Shown piece by piece: positions 24,802 through 32,714 of a stretch of 64,000 nucleotides of DNA (positions are counted from its first letter, which is position 1; each line of letters opens with the position of its first letter). The notes below the pieces were generated by a model, which ran no database searches, was not told the origin of the DNA, and saw nothing but the letters and a program-made list of their open reading frames with translations. This stretch comes from Sphingomonas aquatilis. GTDB taxonomy: Bacteria > Pseudomonadota > Alphaproteobacteria > Sphingomonadales > Sphingomonadaceae. The position numbers were made by a program, and so were the translations under genes. The stretch spans positions 124,001-188,000 of the forward strand of contig NZ_JACIDB010000001.1 in NCBI RefSeq assembly GCF_014196115.1, in the 5' to 3' direction.

Positions 24802-27392
24802 GCACACCCGCGCACGCGCCGCGCGGCGCGTCCCGGCTCGACCGGTGGCTGGATGCGGGCGGCGCCTTCGTCGCGCGGCATCGGCGCGAGCTGGTGATCG
24901 CCGCGGTGCTGCTGGTCGCCGCGATCGGATTCGAGGCGCTGCACCTGGTGCTGCGCGAGGTACATCTGCGCGACGTGCGCGCGTCGCTGGCGGCGGTGCC
25001 CGATACGCGGATCGCGGCGAGCCTGGCGCTGACGGTGACGAGCTACCTGATGCTGACCGGCCTCGACTGGGTCGCACTGCGCGCGGTGGGCAAGCCGCTG
25101 CCGTGGCGGATCGCGGCGGCGGGGTCATTCACCAGTTACACGCTGAGCCACAATCTGGGGCTGTCGCTGCTGACCGGCGGATCGGCGCGGTTGCGGCTGT
25201 ACAGTGCCGCCGGCCTGACTTTCGGCGAGGTGGCGCAGGTCGCGGCGATCTGCGCGATCGCCTTCTGGGCGGGCGTCGCGGGCGCGGCGGGGTTCGGGCT
25301 GGTCGTGGGGCAGGGCGTGACGCTGGGGCCGGTGACGCTCGATCCCGCCTGGGCGCGCGCCTTGGGCGGCGGCCTGCTGGCGCTGCTCGCGATCCTGCCG
25401 GTGCTGCGCGCGCGCGGCGTCGCGATGCTGGGGCCGGAGCGGCTGGGCGTGGCGCTGCCGAGCCTCAGGCAGATGGGCGCGCTGGCGCTGCTGTCGCTCG
25501 CGGACCTCAGCGCGGCATCGGCGGCGCTGTTCGTGCTGGTGCCCGGTGCCATGCCCGAAGCCTATCCCGCCTTCGTCGTCGCCTATGCGGTGGCGGTGGT
25601 GGTGGCGCTGGTACTGCACGTGCCGGGGGGACTCGGCGTGTTCGAGACGATGGTGCTGGCGACGGTGCCGGGCGACCGGCCGGCGCTGTTCGCCGCGCTG
25701 CTGCTGTATCGGCTGATCTATTATCTGTTGCCGCTGATGGTCGCGGCGATCGGCATTGCGGCGGCGGAGGGGTGGCGGCTGCGCCATCCGATCCGGCGCG
25801 GCTTGTCATATGTCGATCGCGCCGGACAGTTGCTGGCGCCGACCGCCGTCACCGCCTTGGTGTTCGTCGCGGGCTTCATCCTGCTGGTGTCGGGGGCGCT
25901 GCCGGGGGTGAAGGACCGATTGTCCGACCTCGACGCAATGCTGCCGCTGCCGTTCATCGAGGGCTCGCACATGGCGGGCAGCCTGATCGGTACGGCGATG
26001 CTGCTGGTCGCGCCGGCGCTCAATGCGCGGCTGCGGTCGGGCTTTGCGGCGGCGCGGCTGCTGCTGATCGGCGGCGCGCTGTTTTCGCTGATGAAGGGCC
26101 TCGATTACGAGGAAGCGGCGCTGCAGCTGATCGTCGCGGGCGTGCTGCAATATTGTAGGGCGAGCTTCTATCGCGAAGGCGGCATCCTGACCGACCGGCC
26201 GCACTGGCCGTGGCTGGTCGCCGCCGCGGCGGCGCTGGCGCTGAGCGTCTGGGCGGGGTTCTTCGCGTACAAGCGCACGCCGTATAGCGACGATCTGTGG
26301 TGGCATTTCGCGCTCAACGGCAATGCGCCGCGGTTCCTGCGCGCGAGCTTTGCGGCGGGGGTGCTGCTGACCGCGGCGTCGGTGTACCAGTTGCTCACCG
26401 GCAGCCGGACGAAGAGCCTGCCCGAAAGCGTCATCCCCGAAGACGCGATCGCGGCGGCGGGCGCGGACAGTCCGCGCACCGATGCGGCGCTGGCCTATAC
26501 CGGCGACAAGAGCTTCATCGTATCGGCGGCGGGCGACGCGTTCCTGATGTATCGCGTGCGCGGGCGCAGCTGGGTGGTGATGGGCGATCCCGTCGGGCCG
26601 GTCGCAGCGTGGAGCGAGCTCGTCTGGAGCATCCGGCGGGCGTGCGATGCGCGCGCGGGGCGGCTGTGCTTCTATCAGGCGAGCGAGCGGATGCTGCCCC
26701 TGTTCGTCGAGCTGGGGCTGCATGCGATCAAATATGGCGAGGAGGCGCATGTGGCGCTGGATCGCTTTACGATCGCAGGGCCGCGCGCGAAATCGCTGCG
26801 TCATGCGGTGCGGCGCACCGAGGCGGCGGGGGCGGTCTTCTCGGTCGAACCGGCGCGTGCGGTGCCGGTGTTGATCGAGGATATGCGCGCCGTGTCTGAC
26901 GCTTGGCTGGCGGCGAAGGCGGGGCGCGAGAAACGGTTCAGCCTGGGCGCGTTCGACCCGGCGTACCTCGCGCGTTTTCCGGTGGCGCTGGTGCGGGTGG
27001 AGGGGCGGATCGTTGCCTTCGCCAACATCTGGGTGTCGGGTGACGGCGAGGAGGCATCGTGCGACCTGATGCGCCACCATCCCGATGCGCCGTACGGCAC
27101 GATGGAGATGATGATGGTGCGCCTGATCGAATGGGCGCGCGGGCAGGGCTATGAGCGGTTCAACCTGGGTATGGCGCCGCTGTCCGGCATGCCGAGCGGG
27201 CGGCTGGCGCCGGTGTGGGCACAGCTGGGCCATGCCCTGTTCGCCAATGGCGAGCGCTTGTACGGCTTTGCGGGGTTGCGCGCGTTCAAGGCCAAATACG
27301 GGCCAGACTGGGTGTCGCGCTATATCGCGACGCCGCCGGGCGCGGCGATGCCGCGGGTGCTGATCGATCTCGCACGACTGGTAAGCGCCTAA
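24798..27392 (+). CDS. mprF: MprF, bifunctional lysylphosphatidylglycerol flippase/synthetase
   Basis: 864 residues, GTG start overlapping the preceding stop. The N-terminal half has about 14 membrane spans forming the lipid flippase (for example FTSYTLSHNLGLSLLTGGSA and HVPGGLGVFETMVL). The C-terminal half from about residue 550 is the cytosolic DUF2156/GNAT-like synthase: DKSFIVSAAGDAFLMYRVRG, SWVVMGDPVG, LFVELGLHAIKYGEEAHVAL and FNLGMAPLSGMPSG. It transfers lysine from Lys-tRNA to phosphatidylglycerol and flips it, giving resistance to cationic peptides and acid. Co-expression with the VirJ-like hydrolase suggests the level of the lipid is balanced. Confidence 0.95.
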   Translation: MSTPAHAPRGASRLDRWLDAGGAFVARHRRELVIAAVLLVAAIGFEALHLVLREVHLRDVRASLAAVPDTRIAASLALTVTSYLMLTGLDWVALRAVGKPLPWRIAAAGSFTSYTLSHNLGLSLLTGGSARLRLYSAAGLTFGEVAQVAAICAIAFWAGVAGAAGFGLVVGQGVTLGPVTLDPAWARALGGGLLALLAILPVLRARGVAMLGPERLGVALPSLRQMGALALLSLADLSAASAALFVLVPGAMPEAYPAFVVAYAVAVVVALVLHVPGGLGVFETMVLATVPGDRPALFAALLLYRLIYYLLPLMVAAIGIAAAEGWRLRHPIRRGLSYVDRAGQLLAPTAVTALVFVAGFILLVSGALPGVKDRLSDLDAMLPLPFIEGSHMAGSLIGTAMLLVAPALNARLRSGFAAARLLLIGGALFSLMKGLDYEEAALQLIVAGVLQYCRASFYREGGILTDRPHWPWLVAAAAALALSVWAGFFAYKRTPYSDDLWWHFALNGNAPRFLRASFAAGVLLTAASVYQLLTGSRTKSLPESVIPEDAIAAAGADSPRTDAALAYTGDKSFIVSAAGDAFLMYRVRGRSWVVMGDPVGPVAAWSELVWSIRRACDARAGRLCFYQASERMLPLFVELGLHAIKYGEEAHVALDRFTIAGPRAKSLRHAVRRTEAAGAVFSVEPARAVPVLIEDMRAVSDAWLAAKAGREKRFSLGAFDPAYLARFPVALVRVEGRIVAFANIWVSGDGEEASCDLMRHHPDAPYGTMEMMMVRLIEWARGQGYERFNLGMAPLSGMPSGRLAPVWAQLGHALFANGERLYGFAGLRAFKAKYGPDWVSRYIATPPGAAMPRVLIDLARLVSA

Positions 27393-27417
27393 GGGGCGGT
27401 GTGCTTGCCATTACCCC

Positions 27418-27507
27418 CCGTTCGCCCTGAGCCTGTCGAAGCGCGGGTGCCTCATGGCGAGCTGCCCCTCGTGGAACCCTGTGCTTCGACAGGCTCCGCA
27501 CGAACGG
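27418..27507. repeat. Family E palindrome pair, copy 1
   Basis: CGTTCGCCCTGAGCCTGTCG at 27419-27438 and its inverse TGCTTCGACAGGCTCCGCAC then GAACGG at 27482-27507, around a 40-base spacer. It lies between mprF and the CitE-like gene. A second copy follows that gene. Confidence 0.8.
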
Positions 27508-27554
27508 TTTTCGCAACGGTTCTACAGACGGCGTGCGTGCGGTAGGGTCTCGGC

Positions 27555-28427
27555 ATGACCGACGATCCCACAGGCCGCGCGCTGCGGCGGCGTAGCGTAT
27601 TGTTCATGCCGGCTTCCAATCCGCGCGCGATGGCGAAGGCGCGCGATCTGGTGTGCGATGCGATGATCCTCGATCTGGAGGATGCGGTGGCGCCCGAGGC
27701 GAAGAATGCCGCGCGCACGGCGGCGCTGGCCGTGGCGGCGGAAGGGTTCGGCGGACGTGCCTGCGCGGTACGGATGAACGCGCTCGATACCCCATGGGGC
27801 GCGGACGATGCGGCGGCGCTGGCGGCGGCGCCGGGCGTGGCTGCGGTGGTGGTGCCCAAGGTCGGATCGGCCGAGGATCTTGCGGCGGTGCGGGCGGTGC
27901 TGGGAGCGGACGGGCCGCCGATCTGGGCGATGATCGAGACGTGCGGGGCGGTGCTGCGCTTGCCTGAGATCGTCGGCGCGGCGGCGGCGACGCGGACCGC
28001 GCTGCTGATCGCGGGCACCAACGATCTGGCCAAGGAGATGCGCTGCCGGGTCGATGGCGGGCGCACGGCGCTGGTGCCGGCGCTGGTGCAGCTGGTGATC
28101 GCAGGCCGCGCGGCGGGGCTGGTGGTGCTGGATGGCGTCTACAATGCCTTCCGTGACACCGAAGGCTTTGCAGCGGAGTGCGAACAGGGCGCGATGCTGG
28201 GGTTCGACGGCAAGACGCTGATCCATCCGGTCCAGGTCGAGGCGGCCAATGCGGCGTTCGCGCCGTCGGCGGAGGCGGTGGCCTGGGCGGAGCGCGTGGT
28301 CGCGGCGTTCGCCGCACCCGAAGCGGCGGGGAAGGGCGCGATCCCGCTGGACGGCGCGATGGTGGAGCGGCTGCACCTCGCCGAGGCGGAGCGGGTGTTG
28401 GCGTTGGTGGACGCGGGAGCGGGGTGA
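27555..28427 (+). CDS. CitE-like lyase (HpcH/HpaI aldolase, citrate lyase beta family)
   Basis: 290 residues. The fold is a TIM barrel with Mg2+-dependent C-C lyase or thioesterase chemistry on CoA esters. Visible motifs: RRSVLFMPASNPRAMAKA, CDAMILDLEDAVAPEAK (metal/acid block), WAMIETCGAVLRLPEI and FDGKTLIHPVQVEAAN. No CitD or CitF neighbours exist, so it is a stand-alone CitE-like protein; substrates such as malyl-CoA or citramalyl-CoA are typical of such proteins, but the substrate here is unknown. It is bracketed by two family E repeats. Confidence 0.87.
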   Translation: MTDDPTGRALRRRSVLFMPASNPRAMAKARDLVCDAMILDLEDAVAPEAKNAARTAALAVAAEGFGGRACAVRMNALDTPWGADDAAALAAAPGVAAVVVPKVGSAEDLAAVRAVLGADGPPIWAMIETCGAVLRLPEIVGAAAATRTALLIAGTNDLAKEMRCRVDGGRTALVPALVQLVIAGRAAGLVVLDGVYNAFRDTEGFAAECEQGAMLGFDGKTLIHPVQVEAANAAFAPSAEAVAWAERVVAAFAAPEAAGKGAIPLDGAMVERLHLAEAERVLALVDAGAG

Positions 28428-28434
28428 TCCCCCG

Positions 28435-28521
28435 CCGTTCGCCCTGAGCCTGTCGAAGGGCTGCTATCCACCAGCGTGACGTTTGCGGACACCCGCCCTT
28501 CGACAGGCTCAGGGTGAACGG
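28435..28521. repeat. Family E palindrome pair, copy 2
   Basis: CGTTCGCCCTGAGCCTGTCG then AAGGG at 28436-28460 and the inverse CCCTTCGACAGGCTCAGGGT then GAACGG at 28497-28521. It lies between two convergent genes. Arm sequence is nearly identical to copy 1; the spacers differ. Confidence 0.85.
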
Positions 28522-28536
28522 TTGGAGGTGTATGGC

Positions 28537-30648
28537 CTATCCCGCCAAAATCGTTCGGATACGATCCGCGATGATGTCCATCGCGAACGGCTTGGTCATC
28601 AGCGCCATATTGGGGCCGAGCGGGCCGTTGCCGATGACGGCATTTTCCGCATAGCCGGTGATGAACAGCACCTTGAGGTGCGGCAGTATCTCGATCGCGG
28701 CGTCGGCGACCTGGCGGCCGTTCATCTGGCCGGGCAGGCCGACGTCGGTGATGAGCAGGTCGACATGCGCGCCGGTGCTGAGCAGGCGCAGCGCGGAGGG
28801 GCCGTCGCCCGCCTCCAGCACGACATGGCCCATCTCTTCGAGGATCTCGACCACCAGCATGCGGATCGTCGGTTCGTCGTCGACGACCATGACGCTGTGC
28901 CGCCCCTCGACGGGCGCGGCGGCGGTATCGAGCGCGACCGCGCCGTCGTCGTCGCCCGCATCGCCGTAATGGCGGGGCAGGTAGATGCACATCGTCGTGC
29001 CCTGCCCGACCTCGGAATAGATGCGCACCTGTCCGCCCGACTGGCGCGCGAAGCCGTAGATCATCGACAGGCCAAGGCCGGTGCCCTCGCCCATCGGCTT
29101 GGTGGTGTAGAAGGGGTCGAAGGCGCGCGCCTGCACCTCGGGCGTCATGCCGGTGCCGGTGTCGGTGACGCACACGGACAGATATTGCCCGGGTTCGAGG
29201 TCGCGTTCGCGCGCGGTGCGCTGGTCGAGCCAGCGGTTGGCGGTTTCGATCGTGATGCGGCCACCCTCCGGCATCGCGTCGCGCGCGTTGATGCAGAGGT
29301 TCAGGATCGCGTTTTCGAGCTGGTTGGGATCGACCATCGCGGGCCATATGCCCGCCGCGCCGACCACCTCCAGCGTGACGCCGGGGCCGACGGTGCGCTG
29401 GATGAGATCGCTGAGATCGGCGATCAGCCGGTTGACGTCGGTCGGCTTGGGATCGAGCGTCTGACGGCGCGAAAAGGCGAGCAGCCGGTGGGTCAGCGCC
29501 GCGGCACGCCGCGTCGCCCCCAACGCTGCGGTGGCGTAGCGATCGAGGTCGCCGATACGCCCCTGCGCGACGCGGACCTGCATCATTTCGATCGCGCCCG
29601 AAATGCCGGTGAGCATATTGTTGAAATCGTGCGCCAGACCGCCGGTGAGCTGGCCGACCGCCTCCATCTTCTGCGCCTGCCGCAGATGCGCTTCGGCGAC
29701 CATCAGTGCGTGCGTGCGCTCCTCGACCTGCTGTTCGAGGCTGGCGGTGAGCGCGCCCAGTTCCTGTTCGACGCGGCGGCGTTCGGTCGCGTCGCGGGTG
29801 CGTTCGGCGACGTCGCGGATGAAGGCGATCTCGTCGGGCAGCCAGGGCCGGGGCACGGCGTTGTTGAGGTAGAGCAGGGCGACGAAATCGCCCCGTTCGG
29901 TGATCGGCATGTTGACGAAGGACACAGCGGCCAGGCCCTTCAGCCCCTCGGCCGTGTCGCGCGTCCGCGGGTCGTCGTAGACGTTGCCGATCGCGACCGT
30001 CTCGCCGCGCTTCAGATCCTCGATATACGAGCCATAATCGCGAAAGTGCAGCAGACCGGGCAAGGGCTGGATGTCGGGCGCGCACCAGGGGCGCGTCGCG
30101 ACGATCGTTTCGGCCTCCGCGTCGATCGTGCCGTAGCCGCAGCGGCTGACGTCGAACAGGCGACCGAGGATCTCGACCGCGGCAAAGGCGAGATCGTCGG
30201 GATCGCCCGCCGTGCGCAGCCGGTCGTTGAGCTCGACCAGCGCCTGCAGGCGGAGTTCGGCGCTCTTGCGCGCGTCGATGTCGAAGCTGATGCCGGGAAA
30301 GCGGATCGCGCGGCCCACATCGTCGAGCTGCGCCTGTCCGCGTGCGGCGACCCAGCGGGCGCGGCCGTCGGGCTGGGTGAGGCGATAATCGCTTTCGAAG
30401 GGCGCACCGCTCGCCAGCGCCGCGGCGATCTCGGCCTGGACGCGGGGCAGATCGTCCGGGTGGATGCCGCCGAAGAAGCGTTCGATCGCCGTGCCGCGGG
30501 CCGCGTCGTCGGGGTCGACGCCGTACAGTCGGGCGAAAGCGGGGTCGGCGGTGATCCGATCGGCCACCACGTCCCAGTCCCAGCTGCCGACGCTGGTCGC
30601 TCCGGCGATCTGCGGGTCGTTGTGGGGCATAAGCGGCCTGTAACTCAT
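28537..30648 (-). CDS. Hybrid histidine kinase (PAS-GAF-HisKA-HATPase-REC)
   Basis: 703 residues, soluble. Domain order: PAS near residues 15-130 (GSWDWDVVADRITADPAFAR, HPDDLPRVQAEI), GAF at about 140-285, a coiled linker, HisKA with the H-box GGLAHDFNNMLTGI, HATPase with N-box NAILNLCINARDAMPEGG and G-boxes DTGTGMTPEV and GTGLGLSMIYGFARQSGG, and a C-terminal receiver with VMVVDDEP, LLITDVGLPG (phospho-acceptor Asp) and LMTKPF. The signal is unknown; the lack of membrane spans suggests a cytosolic stimulus. No separate response regulator lies nearby. Confidence 0.93.
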   Translation of the reverse strand: MSYRPLMPHNDPQIAGATSVGSWDWDVVADRITADPAFARLYGVDPDDAARGTAIERFFGGIHPDDLPRVQAEIAAALASGAPFESDYRLTQPDGRARWVAARGQAQLDDVGRAIRFPGISFDIDARKSAELRLQALVELNDRLRTAGDPDDLAFAAVEILGRLFDVSRCGYGTIDAEAETIVATRPWCAPDIQPLPGLLHFRDYGSYIEDLKRGETVAIGNVYDDPRTRDTAEGLKGLAAVSFVNMPITERGDFVALLYLNNAVPRPWLPDEIAFIRDVAERTRDATERRRVEQELGALTASLEQQVEERTHALMVAEAHLRQAQKMEAVGQLTGGLAHDFNNMLTGISGAIEMMQVRVAQGRIGDLDRYATAALGATRRAAALTHRLLAFSRRQTLDPKPTDVNRLIADLSDLIQRTVGPGVTLEVVGAAGIWPAMVDPNQLENAILNLCINARDAMPEGGRITIETANRWLDQRTARERDLEPGQYLSVCVTDTGTGMTPEVQARAFDPFYTTKPMGEGTGLGLSMIYGFARQSGGQVRIYSEVGQGTTMCIYLPRHYGDAGDDDGAVALDTAAAPVEGRHSVMVVDDEPTIRMLVVEILEEMGHVVLEAGDGPSALRLLSTGAHVDLLITDVGLPGQMNGRQVADAAIEILPHLKVLFITGYAENAVIGNGPLGPNMALMTKPFAMDIIADRIRTILAG

Positions 30649-30714
30649 CGGAACGGAAGGATTGTTGGTTAGGAACGCTGCCCCAACGCGTGATGGCGGC
30701 AGGCGATCCGACGG

Positions 30715-32142
30715 TCAGCGCTGCGTCGCCTCGATCGCCTCGCGCGACCAGCCGCCCCCCATCGCCTGGTACAGCTGCGCATAGGCGGTCAGGCGATCGG
30801 CGCGCGCCTGCACCAGTGCCAGTTCGGCGGTGAGCAGGCCGCGCTGCGCATCGAGCTGTTCGATGTACGACGTATAGCCGGCGCGATAGCGGTTGGTCGC
30901 GTTGCGCAGCGCGGCGGCGAGCGCATCCACCTGCAAGCCGAGCGCGGTCGCCTGTTCGCCCGAGCGCTGGACGCCGGCGAGGGCGTTGTCGACCTCCTGG
31001 AACGCGACGAGCGCGGTGCGGCGATAGGCGAAGGCGGCCTGGTTGCGGCGCGCGGTCGCGGCATCGCTCTGCGCGCGCAGGCGGCCGCCGTCGAAGATCG
31101 GCGACAGGATGCTGGCGCCGATCGAGAAGACGCCGATCGGATCGGCGAGCTTGGTCGACAGGACGACGCCCGCGCTGCCGGTGAGCGCGATATTGGGCAG
31201 CATCGCCGCGCGGGCGCTGTCGAGGCTGCGGTCGGCGGCGACCAATGTCTGTTCGGCCTGGAACAGGTCTGGGCGGCGGCGCAACAGGTCGGCGGGCAGG
31301 CCGTCGGGGATCGGCGGCGGCGTCAGCCGGTCGAGCGGGGCGCCGCGCGGGATCGCGCCGGGGTTCTCGCCAAGCAGCAGCGACAGCGCATTTTCCTGTC
31401 GGCTGATCGCGAGCTGCGCGGCGGGGACGAGTTGCTGCGTGGCGCGATATTCCGCCTCCGCCTGATGCAGTTCGAGGTTGGAGGTATAGCCGGTCTCGGC
31501 GCGGCGGCGCGCGATGCGCAGCGCTTCGGTGCGCGCGGCGAGCGTCTGCTGCGCGACCGCCAGCCGCTGGTCGAGCGCGCGCAGGGCGATGTAATTGCTG
31601 GCGACGCCGCTGGCGATGGCGAGGCGGACGGTGTCGCGCGCGCCTTCGCTGGCGAGCAATTGCGCTTGGGCAGCGCGGCTTGCCTGACGGAGGCGGCCGA
31701 ACAGGTCGAGATCGTAGCTGGCGGTGATCAGCGGCTGCGCGCCGAGGGCGTCGCTGGGCGTGCCGAACGGGCTGACCGTCTGGCCGGTGGTCGACGGCAG
31801 GCTGCCGCCGAGCGTCGGCGTGCGTTGCGCGGCGGCGAGGCGCGCGGCGGCCCGCGCTTCGTCGATGCGCGACGCGGCGAGCGCGAGGTCGACGTTGTTG
31901 GCGAGCGCGCGCGCGACGAGATCGGTGAGGACGGGGTCGCCGAACGCGTTCCACCAGTCGGCCTGAATGGGTTGCCCCTGGCCCAGCGTGGTGCGCCATG
32001 CCGGGGGCGGGGCGACGGTGGCCGCGACTGGGGCGGGCGGGCGCGGACCGATGCACGCGGCGAGCGCGGTGGTGGCGGCGAGGGTGGTGAGGGTGCGGAG
32101 GAGGCGGAAGTTCGAGAGGCGCGGCTCCTTTGCCCCACCCAC
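30715..32142 (-). CDS. NodT/OprM-family outer-membrane efflux lipoprotein (operon 1)
   Basis: 475 residues if started at the GTG at 32142. Outer-membrane channel of a tripartite drug pump. Lipobox TALAAC in the signal (LLRTLTTLAATTALAACIGP), then WWNAFGDPVLTDLVARALAN, SYDLDLFGRLRQASRAAQAQ and the second repeat with RRPDLFQAEQTLVAADRSLD. There is no ATG, GTG or TTG between AAAGGAG (32124-32130) and the lipobox, so the start must lie inside the adjacent repeat (GTG 32142) or at ATG 32280, which would place 46 repeat-encoded residues ahead of the signal. HlyD and MFS partners lie upstream, separated by the GIY-YIG gene. Confidence 0.85.
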   Translation of the reverse strand: MGGAKEPRLSNFRLLRTLTTLAATTALAACIGPRPPAPVAATVAPPPAWRTTLGQGQPIQADWWNAFGDPVLTDLVARALANNVDLALAASRIDEARAAARLAAAQRTPTLGGSLPSTTGQTVSPFGTPSDALGAQPLITASYDLDLFGRLRQASRAAQAQLLASEGARDTVRLAIASGVASNYIALRALDQRLAVAQQTLAARTEALRIARRRAETGYTSNLELHQAEAEYRATQQLVPAAQLAISRQENALSLLLGENPGAIPRGAPLDRLTPPPIPDGLPADLLRRRPDLFQAEQTLVAADRSLDSARAAMLPNIALTGSAGVVLSTKLADPIGVFSIGASILSPIFDGGRLRAQSDAATARRNQAAFAYRRTALVAFQEVDNALAGVQRSGEQATALGLQVDALAAALRNATNRYRAGYTSYIEQLDAQRGLLTAELALVQARADRLTAYAQLYQAMGGGWSREAIEATQR

Positions 32143-32254
32143 CCCGTCACCCCGGACTTGTTCCGGGGTCCACTCTGCGGCGAGGGGGATGGTTCGAGCC
32201 TCTTGCCGACCCCCTGCGGCCCGGTGGACCCCGGAACGAGTCCGGGGTGACGGG
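32143..32254. repeat. Family C composite palindromic element, copy 1
   Basis: Left palindrome GTCACCCCGGACTTGTTCCG then GGGTCCAC (32147-32174) and right inverse GTGGACCCCGGAACGAGTCC then GGGGTGAC (32224-32251). The interior GCGGCGAGGGGGATGGTTCG then AGCCTCTTGCC is shared, in either orientation, with the copies at 36728, 39784 and 44810. It lies directly against the start of the NodT gene and may supply its start codon. Confidence 0.88.
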
Positions 32255-32331
32255 GTGGGTGAGGCGGCGGGAGTGGCCATTTCGGATATATTTTCTTGCC
32301 GCGTGTGTTGGGCTGCGCCAAGCTCACCCCC

Positions 32332-32640
32332 ATGCGGGAGCGGCAACCGTGCGTTTACATCCTCGCGAGCGGGTATAACGGCACGCTGTACGTCGGCGTC
32401 ACGTCCAACCTTATCGGCCGGTTGATCCAGCACCGTGACGGGACATTCGAAGGCTTTACCGCGCGCTACGGTGTCCTGCATCTCGTCTGGTTCGAAACCA
32501 CCGACACGATGGCCGACGCCATCGCCAGCGAGAAGCGGATCAAGGCGTGGCGGCGTGACTGGAAGAAGAACCTGATCGAGAAGGCCAATCCTGGCTGGTT
32601 GGACCTGGCCGTCAATCTGGGGTTGCCGCCGCTCGGCTGA
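32332..32640 (+). CDS. GIY-YIG nuclease domain protein inserted in the efflux operon
   Basis: 102 residues from the ATG at 32332. The single-domain GIY-YIG nuclease family is shown by CVYILASGYNGTLYVGVTSN (the GIY and YIG strands in VYIL and YVGV form), LIGRLIQHRDG with the catalytic arginine, and AIASEKRIKAWRRDWKKNLI with the catalytic glutamate. All active-site residues expected of the family are there. It is on the opposite strand to the efflux genes on both sides and is flanked by family C palindromes (32143-32254 on the left, 32663-32697 on the right). Its cellular role is unknown. Proteins of this type are common next to such repeats, which suggests, but does not prove, a role in their mobility. 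Confidence 0.88.
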   Translation: MRERQPCVYILASGYNGTLYVGVTSNLIGRLIQHRDGTFEGFTARYGVLHLVWFETTDTMADAIASEKRIKAWRRDWKKNLIEKANPGWLDLAVNLGLPPLG

Positions 32641-32662
32641 CTGCAGGCCATCCCCTTGCGGA

Positions 32663-32697
32663 CGAGTGGACCCCGGACCAAGTCCGGGGTGACGAAG
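32663..32697. repeat. Family C single palindrome (half element)
   Basis: GAGTGGACCCCGGACCAAGT then CCGGGGTGACGAAG, only the right arm of the composite element, preceded by CCCCTTGCGGACGAG, which resembles the inner part. It lies between the GIY-YIG stop and the convergent HlyD stop. Confidence 0.85.
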
Positions 32698-32714
32698 AAT
32701 GAGAGGCCAGCGCA

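Noticed and set aside
28139-32056. Very long minus-strand frame covering citE, the kinase and nodT
   Set aside because: It crosses three supported genes in the wrong frame and carries only repeat-encoded or shadow sequence.
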